Origin: Rhizobium sp. ASV20
Lineage (GTDB): Bacteria > Pseudomonadota > Alphaproteobacteria > Rhizobiales > Rhizobiaceae
DNA length: 38,481 bases
Direction: 5' to 3'
Assembly (NCBI RefSeq): GCF_016429015.1
Contig: NZ_JAELTU010000061.1
Span: 1 to 38,481, forward strand
Part shown: positions 34,316 to 38,481 of the stretch, in pieces
How positions within the stretch are numbered: position 1 is the stretch's first letter
Layout of the letters: the number at the start of each line of letters is the position of its first letter
Position numbers and translations under genes: made by a program
Notes under the pieces: generated by a model
The model's database searches: none
The model's input: only the letters and a program-made list of their open reading frames with translations
What the model was told of the DNA's origin: nothing

Positions 34316-35613
34316 TGGCTGACGGGCAGGGGGAGGTGAGTGATTCCCCAAAGGTATTCCTTTTCCTGCAGGGGCCATCGTCACCGCTCTTCGTCAAGAC
34401 CGCTAAGCAGCTGAAGGCGGCAGGCACTCGGTGCATCCGTATCAATCTGAACGCCGGTGACTGGATTTCCTGGCGCGCGGGCGATGCTTTCAATTATCGC
34501 GGCAATTTTGCTGGTTGGCGCGACTACGTCCGTCGCCGGCTCGAAGCCGACGGCGTCACCGATATGATTCTGCATGGCGAGGAGCGGCCCTATCATCGCG
34601 TTGCCATCGAAGAGGCAAAACGGCGAGGCGTTCGCGTCAATGTCGTCGAGATGGGCTATTTGCGGCCGGATTGGGTGACACTCGAGCGGGACGGATTGTC
34701 TTCCAACTCGCACTTCCCAACGGATCCGGCCTACATAATCGAGGCCGCGTCCAATCTGCCCGAGCCGGATTGGACGCGCCATTTCAGCCAGACCTTTCGC
34801 GCAGAAGCGCTCTACGATCTCGCCTACTATCTCCCGGTCGCATTTCTATGGTTTCTCTATCCCGGCTATCGTCGCCATGGGCTCTACCATCCCCTGATGG
34901 AGTATGCCGGATGGCTGCGCAGGCTGCCGGCCAGCGGCAGGCGTACCCGCGAGGCTGAAGGTCTGATTGAGAAGCTGACTAGGGGCGGCACGCGATTCTT
35001 CGTTTACCCGCTTCAGCTTCAGACCGATTTTCAGCTGCGTTCGCATTCGCCTTTCCACCGCCAGCAGGATGCCATCAGGCTGATTCTTCGCTCATTTGCG
35101 GAGAATGCGGCTGAGGGCACGGAACTTGTCGTCAAGCTGCATCCCCTCGATAACGGACTTGTGGATTGGAAGGCTTATATCGGGCTCATCAGCGACGAAT
35201 TCGGATTGTCGTCCCGTGTGCATTTTCTGGATGGTGGCGATCTTGACCGGCTGATTATCGCAAGCCAAGGCATGGTGACTGTCAATTCCACGGCGGCGCT
35301 TACCGCGCTGAATGCCGGCAAGCCTGTGAAGGCGCTGGGAACGGCTGTCTACGATATTGAGGGGCTGAGCGACCGTGCCCCTCTGGACCGATTCTGGCGC
35401 CATCCCGCGCCGCCGTCGGCACAGCTTCGAGATGCGTTCGTCAGACTACTTGCCGCTGCCTTACATGTTCGGGGCAATTTCTGTTCAAGCGAGGGCGCGC
35501 GGGCGGCTGCAAAGCAGATCGCCGAAAGGTTGCTGTCGCGAACAGTCAATTCGCCCGGCGCGTATGTCGATCCGCCGCCGCGGGAAAGGCCTGCAAAGAT
35601 TCACGTTGCCTGA
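34315..35613 (+). CDS. rkpJ: KpsS-like capsule polysaccharide protein RkpJ (probable Kdo transferase)
   Basis: A 432-aa protein of the capsule KpsS/KpsC (LipB) family. E. coli KpsS adds the first beta-linked Kdo to the lysophosphatidylglycerol anchor of group 2 capsules. Recognisable parts are the N-terminal VFLFLQGPSSPLF, ILHGEERPYHRVAIEEA, FVYPLQLQTDFQLRSHSPF, KLHPLDNGLVDW (the HP motif of this retaining GT family), and VNSTAALTALNAGKPVKALG near the C-terminus. It is predicted cytosolic. Its ATG shares one base with the rkpI stop. It is the last gene of the rkp operon; no clear terminator follows. The Kdo activity is inferred from the family, not from a sequence feature unique to it. Confidence 0.87.
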   Translation: MADGQGEVSDSPKVFLFLQGPSSPLFVKTAKQLKAAGTRCIRINLNAGDWISWRAGDAFNYRGNFAGWRDYVRRRLEADGVTDMILHGEERPYHRVAIEEAKRRGVRVNVVEMGYLRPDWVTLERDGLSSNSHFPTDPAYIIEAASNLPEPDWTRHFSQTFRAEALYDLAYYLPVAFLWFLYPGYRRHGLYHPLMEYAGWLRRLPASGRRTREAEGLIEKLTRGGTRFFVYPLQLQTDFQLRSHSPFHRQQDAIRLILRSFAENAAEGTELVVKLHPLDNGLVDWKAYIGLISDEFGLSSRVHFLDGGDLDRLIIASQGMVTVNSTAALTALNAGKPVKALGTAVYDIEGLSDRAPLDRFWRHPAPPSAQLRDAFVRLLAAALHVRGNFCSSEGARAAAKQIAERLLSRTVNSPGAYVDPPPRERPAKIHVA

Positions 35614-35719
35614 CCAATCCCCGAATTATTGTTTTTCGATCATTTCAAGTTGATTTGCGCCAGAATGGTCAATATTGCGCCGAATCATTATTTGAATTTG
35701 TAGTAATATAAGGTCGTGA

Positions 35720-35736
35720 TTCGGCCAGAAGCCGAA
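35720..35736 (+). other. Hairpin in the leader of the 37-aa gene
   Basis: TTCGGC at 35720-35725 pairs perfectly with GCCGAA at 35731-35736 across a 5-base loop, followed by an A-run. It ends 18 bases before the ribosome site of the small gene. Lacking a T-run, it is not a plus-strand terminator. Confidence 0.45.
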
Positions 35737-35769
35737 AAACATTAGGTTGTTTGCGAGGGAGGAGACCTC

Positions 35770-35883
35770 ATGGACGGCAGCAAAATGGAAAAATTCATGC
35801 TGAAAGAGCTGCTGATGATCATCGCGGCTCTTGTTGTGGTTTCCGCCGGACTCCTCGGAGTCGTCATCATAGGCAATTACTGA
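35770..35883 (+). CDS. Small single-pass membrane protein (37 aa)
   Basis: A short gene supported by its translation signals and protein character. A near-perfect ribosome site (GAGGGAGGAGA, 35755-35765) lies 4 bases before the ATG. The product starts with a charged segment (MDGSKMEKFMLKE) and continues as one hydrophobic helix (about 14-34) ending in GNY. It is probably an inner-membrane peptide with a cytosolic N-terminus. I do not recognise a family. It follows the rkp operon by about 155 bases, with an AT-rich likely promoter between, and lies before the oppositely oriented tRNA-Val. It may be independent of the capsule genes. Alternative: an in-frame ATG at 35785 (residue 6), which lacks the ribosome site. 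Confidence 0.6.
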   Translation: MDGSKMEKFMLKELLMIIAALVVVSAGLLGVVIIGNY

Positions 35884-35973
35884 GCTGTAATCACAGCGAT
35901 CCATGGGCGCGATTTGCCCTGGGCATGACGTCGTCTTGCGCGCTCTATAATTTTTTAATCTTATCTGGGAAAA

Positions 35974-36049
35974 TGGTGGGCGATGAGAGACTCGAACTCC
36001 CGACATCCTCGGTGTAAACGAGGCGCTCTACCAACTGAGCTAATCGCCC
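35974..36049 (-). tRNA. tRNA-Val (anticodon UAC)
   Basis: On the minus strand a full cloverleaf of 76 nt including an encoded CCA: acceptor GGGCGAT pairs with ATCGCCC, D-arm GCTC...GAGC, anticodon stem CCTCG/CGAGG with loop TTTACAC (anticodon TAC, reads GUA), and T-arm GGGAG/CTCTC with TTCGAGT. Intact. Confidence 0.97.
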
Positions 36050-36091
36050 TTCAGCGAAGCGGGTTATTGGCCCGCCGCATTCGGTGGCCGT

Positions 36092-36120
36092 GATCTATGC
36101 GGAACGACGACAAACCGCAA
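36092..36120 (-). promoter_or_regulatory. Candidate promoter of tRNA-Val
   Basis: On the minus strand TTGCGG (36120-36115) is separated by 17 bases from TAGATC (36097-36092), about 40 bases before the mature tRNA-Val 5' end. Confidence 0.5.
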
Positions 36121-36343
36121 GAGTGTTTGTGAAGATTTTTTGATTTTTTTGAATTTTGCACATCCCCGACGATGGTCGTCCACATCCGCCGTCTAAAAAG
36201 GGCAGGGCCGCTAGCGGATACATCGGGCTTTCATGCAATGCATCCGGCGCGAACCTGCCATGTCAAATCGAGGGGACGGAAAACTGCCGGCAGGGTTGTC
36301 CAAAACAATTCGCATTCTGTCATCGATTTGTATTCAAACCTGC
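36121..36343. other. Spacer between divergent tRNA promoters
   Basis: No gene is supported. The first 45 bases are very T-rich, upstream of the tRNA-Val promoter and possibly an UP-element-like or curved tract. The remainder is ordinary sequence leading to the tRNA-Asp promoter. Confidence 0.4.
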
Positions 36344-36372
36344 TTGACACCCAAACACGAACCCCGTAGTTA
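36344..36372 (+). promoter_or_regulatory. Sigma-70 promoter of the tRNA-Asp genes
   Basis: A consensus -35 TTGACA (36344-36349), a 17-base spacer and TAGTTA (36367-36372) lie 67 bases upstream of the first tRNA-Asp. Confidence 0.7.
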
Positions 36373-36439
36373 GCCGCTCATCGAACGGCGAGGGCCGCTT
36401 TGATGGGTGCGAAAGCATCCGGAATACTTGAAATGAAGT

Positions 36440-36516
36440 GCGGGTGTAGCTCAGTCGGTTAGAGTGCCGGCCTGTCACGCCGGAGGTCGCGGGTTCGAGC
36501 CCCGTCACTCGCGCCA
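36440..36516 (+). tRNA. tRNA-Asp (anticodon GUC), copy 1
   Basis: Complete 77-nt cloverleaf with encoded CCA: acceptor GCGGGTG pairs with CACTCGC (one G-T), anticodon stem CCGGC/GCCGG, loop CTGTCAC (anticodon GTC), T-arm CGGGTTCGAGCCCCG region. The discriminator base is G, as expected for Asp. Confidence 0.98.
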
Positions 36517-36567
36517 TTTTCAAGCAAAGTTCCGGATATTGCGCTCGGTCGAAAGACCAAACAATGC

Positions 36568-36644
36568 GCGGGTGTAGCTCAGTCGGTTAGAGTGCCGGCC
36601 TGTCACGCCGGAGGTCGCGGGTTCGAGCCCCGTCACTCGCGCCA
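36568..36644 (+). tRNA. tRNA-Asp (anticodon GUC), copy 2
   Basis: Identical over all 77 nt to copy 1 and 51 bases downstream of it. The spacer contains a GGTC-GAAA-GACC hairpin with a GNRA loop, a possible processing site in a joint transcript from the promoter at 36344. Confidence 0.98.
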
Positions 36645-36903
36645 TTCTTTCCAAGCCATTACAATCAAACATCAATTTATTGCGATTGCGAAAGAGCCGT
36701 TTGGCCTTTGCGCCGATTTGTCGCGATGCCGTCGCAACATATTGATATCTACCGCTCGACAGTACTCCAAACGACAGATTCAAAAGGCTTGCGCCCGCGC
36801 TCCGGCTGCGCTAACCACGGCTTTGTTGCAACACTCTTTCGCTTGCTTGGGCATTTGCTCAGATGCGCCGCCCCGGCGCTGATCGCAGGCAGGGATGGAC
36901 ATG

Positions 36904-37269
36904 ATGACTGGACTGCTCAGTTCCTATATTCCGATAGCGATTTTCATTGGTATTGCCTTGGTGATTGGCCTGGCGTTGTTGATCACGCCGTTTGCCGTCG
37001 CCTTCAAGGCGCCTGACTCGGAAAAGCTGTCGGCCTATGAATGCGGCTTCAACGCATTCGATGACGCCCGCATGAAGTTCGATATCCGCTTCTACCTGGT
37101 ATCGATTCTCTTCATCATCTTCGATCTGGAAGTCGCCTTCCTTTTCCCATGGGCCGTATCCTTCGGTGCGATCGGCTGGTTCGGATTCTGGTCGATGATG
37201 GTGTTCCTCGCGGTGCTGACCATCGGCTTTATTTATGAATGGAAGAAGGGAGCCCTGGAATGGGAGTAG
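36904..37269 (+). CDS. nuoA: NADH-quinone oxidoreductase subunit A
   Basis: Membrane subunit of proton-pumping respiratory complex I. The 121-aa length is typical. Three membrane helices are visible (about 8-30, 61-83, 90-112), with the conserved SEKLSAYECGF loop carrying the Cys near the quinone site and the FDLEVAFLFPWA segment. Of the in-frame ATGs at 36895, 36901 and 36904, I prefer 36904 since it gives the usual MTGLLSSYIP start with AGGGA at good spacing. It is the first gene of the nuo operon, with its promoter in the 250 bases after tRNA-Asp copy 2; I could not place that promoter. Confidence 0.96.
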   Translation: MTGLLSSYIPIAIFIGIALVIGLALLITPFAVAFKAPDSEKLSAYECGFNAFDDARMKFDIRFYLVSILFIIFDLEVAFLFPWAVSFGAIGWFGFWSMMVFLAVLTIGFIYEWKKGALEWE

Positions 37270-37841
37270 CCCCAAGCAACACGCCGCTCGTTGCGCCGCA
37301 GCCGAAGGGGATTATTGATCCCGCGACCGGCCGGCCGGTTGGCAGCAACGATCCGTTCTTCGGCGAGATCAACAACGAGCTCGCCGATAAGGGTTTTCTG
37401 GTCACCTCGACCGATGAGCTGATCAACTGGGCCCGTACGGGCTCGCTGATGTGGATGACCTTCGGTCTCGCCTGCTGTGCCGTCGAGATGATGCAGGTGT
37501 CCATGCCTAGATACGACGTCGAACGCTTCGGTTTTGCGCCGCGCGCTTCGCCGCGCCAGTCAGACGTCATGATCGTTGCTGGCACGCTGACCAACAAGAT
37601 GGCGCCTGCGCTCCGCAAGGTCTACGACCAGATGCCGGAGCCGCGTTACGTCATTTCGATGGGGTCCTGCGCCAACGGCGGCGGCTACTATCACTATTCC
37701 TATTCTGTCGTGCGCGGATGCGATCGCGTCGTGCCTATCGACATTTATATCCCGGGCTGTCCTCCCACGGCAGAAGCGTTGCTTTATGGCGTGCTTCTGC
37801 TGCAGAAGAAGATCCGGCGCACCGGCACGATCGAACGGTAA
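37260..37841 (+). CDS. nuoB: NADH-quinone oxidoreductase subunit B
   Basis: Peripheral complex I subunit that binds the terminal [4Fe-4S] cluster N2, which passes electrons to ubiquinone. 193 aa. The four cluster cysteines are visible: adjacent Cys72 and Cys73 (GLACCAVE), Cys137 (GSCANGG) and Cys167 (PGCPPTAE). The ATG at 37260 overlaps the end of nuoA by 10 bases and follows GAAGGGAG; an upstream start at 37239 would overlap nuoA further and is not conserved. Same operon as nuoA and nuoC. Confidence 0.97.
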   Translation: MGVAPSNTPLVAPQPKGIIDPATGRPVGSNDPFFGEINNELADKGFLVTSTDELINWARTGSLMWMTFGLACCAVEMMQVSMPRYDVERFGFAPRASPRQSDVMIVAGTLTNKMAPALRKVYDQMPEPRYVISMGSCANGGGYYHYSYSVVRGCDRVVPIDIYIPGCPPTAEALLYGVLLLQKKIRRTGTIER

Positions 37842-37859
37842 GGCAGGGGACAAGGTATT

Positions 37860-38462
37860 ATGAGTGAAGCCCTGAACGAGCTCGCCGCCTACCTCACGGA
37901 AGTTCGCAGTGGCCTGATCTCGTCGAGCGAGATCAAGTACGGCGAGCTGAATGTGACGACGACGACCGAAAACGTTATCGCACTGCTGACCTTCCTGCGG
38001 GACGACGCCAAGTGCGGCTTCGTCAATATGACGGATATCTGCGGCGTCGACTGGCCGCAGCGCGCCGAGCGTTTTGACGTTGTCTATCATCTGCTGTCGC
38101 CCAAGAAGAACCTGCGCATTCGCATCAAGGTTCCGGTCGGCGAGGATCAGCCTGTTCCTTCCGCCTGCGGCATCTATCCCGGCGCCGACTGGTTCGAGCG
38201 CGAGACCTGGGACATGTACGGTGTTCTTTTCACCGGTCATCCCGATCTCCGCCGCATCCTGACGGACTACGGTTTCGAAGGTCATCCGCTGCGCAAGGAC
38301 TTTCCGACGACAGGTTTCGTCGAAGTCCGCTATGACGATGCCGCCAAGCGCGTCGTCTATGAGCCGGTGGAGCTGAAGCAGGAATTCCGCAATTTCGACT
38401 TTCTGTCTCCCTGGGAAGGTACGGACTACGTGCTGCCCGGCGACGAAAAGGCCAAGGCATAA
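37860..38462 (+). CDS. nuoC: NADH-quinone oxidoreductase subunit C
   Basis: 30-kDa-type peripheral subunit of complex I, part of the arm that holds the quinone-side module. 200 aa and complete. It carries the family signature ERETWDMYGVLFTGHPDLRR followed by GHPLRKDFP. It starts 18 bases after nuoB with AGGGGACAAGG as ribosome site. nuoC is separate from nuoD here (they are fused in E. coli); nuoD should follow just beyond the window. Confidence 0.96.
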   Translation: MSEALNELAAYLTEVRSGLISSSEIKYGELNVTTTTENVIALLTFLRDDAKCGFVNMTDICGVDWPQRAERFDVVYHLLSPKKNLRIRIKVPVGEDQPVPSACGIYPGADWFERETWDMYGVLFTGHPDLRRILTDYGFEGHPLRKDFPTTGFVEVRYDDAAKRVVYEPVELKQEFRNFDFLSPWEGTDYVLPGDEKAKA

Positions 38463-38481
38463 TTTGAAGGCGTGTGGCGGG

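Noticed and set aside
35751..36017. An 88-codon plus-strand frame ending in DERLELPTSSV
   Set aside because: The C-terminal part is antisense tRNA-Val, and the frame competes with the better-supported 37-aa gene.
36320..36783. Minus-strand frames whose product contains MARVTGLEPATSGVTG
   Set aside because: This peptide is the well-known spurious translation of tRNA genes; both copies cover the two tRNA-Asp genes.
1..38481. CRISPR arrays, insertion sequences or prophage genes
   Set aside because: No spaced direct repeats, transposase motifs or phage proteins were seen.

Overview
The window is a chromosomal segment from a member of the Rhizobiaceae, most likely Rhizobium or a close relative. 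The basis is high GC content, the block clpX-lon-hupB at one end and nuoA-nuoB-nuoC at the other, alphaproteobacterial tRNA genes, and a rhizobial rkp-1 type capsule (K-antigen) locus between them. I know the species only to that level.

Layout. (1) 1-4827: protease and nucleoid genes clpX, lon and hupB on the plus strand, each followed by an intrinsic terminator. (2) 5069-11957: accessory metabolic and DNA-repair genes. These are an arginase/agmatinase-family hydrolase whose first metal-ligand His is replaced by Cys, an aldo/keto reductase on the minus strand, and a two-gene operon for a nuclease (SbcD/YhaO-like) and its coiled-coil ATPase (YhaN-like). (3) 11971-20613: a seven-gene minus-strand operon for polysaccharide assembly and export, read from 20613 downwards: SAM methyltransferase, an unrecognised 366-aa protein, KpsE-like protein 1, KpsT ATPase, KpsE-like protein 2, a GT-B-like protein, and a tandem GT2 glycosyltransferase. 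(4) 20614-21284: an AT-rich divergent control region. (5) 21285-35613: plus-strand rkpU (outer-membrane export lipoprotein) and rkpA-G-H-I-J. (6) 35770-36644: a 37-aa membrane peptide gene, tRNA-Val(UAC) on the minus strand and two identical tRNA-Asp(GUC) genes. (7) 36904 to the end: the start of the respiratory complex I operon.

How the genes work together. The minus-strand operon and rkpU supply most of an ABC-type capsule export route (ATPase, periplasmic adaptors, outer-membrane lipoprotein), but the KpsM permease is not in the window. RkpA is a type I fatty acid/polyketide synthase in one polypeptide (KS-AT-DH-degenerate MT-structural KR-ER-KR-ACP) with no release domain. RkpG is an alpha-oxoamine synthase, the family of serine palmitoyltransferase, and RkpH closely resembles 3-ketodihydrosphingosine reductase. 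RkpI is a membrane alkaline-phosphatase-fold (LtaS/sulfatase family) enzyme and RkpJ is KpsS-like.

The most interesting reading is an inference: rkpA-G-H forms a dedicated pathway to a sphingoid-like amino-alcohol lipid, with the same logic as fungal fumonisin synthesis (TE-less reducing synthase + oxoamine synthase + ketoreductase). RkpI and RkpJ would then decorate it to give the lipid anchor on which the capsule is built or exported.

No transposase, integrase, CRISPR array or phage gene was seen.
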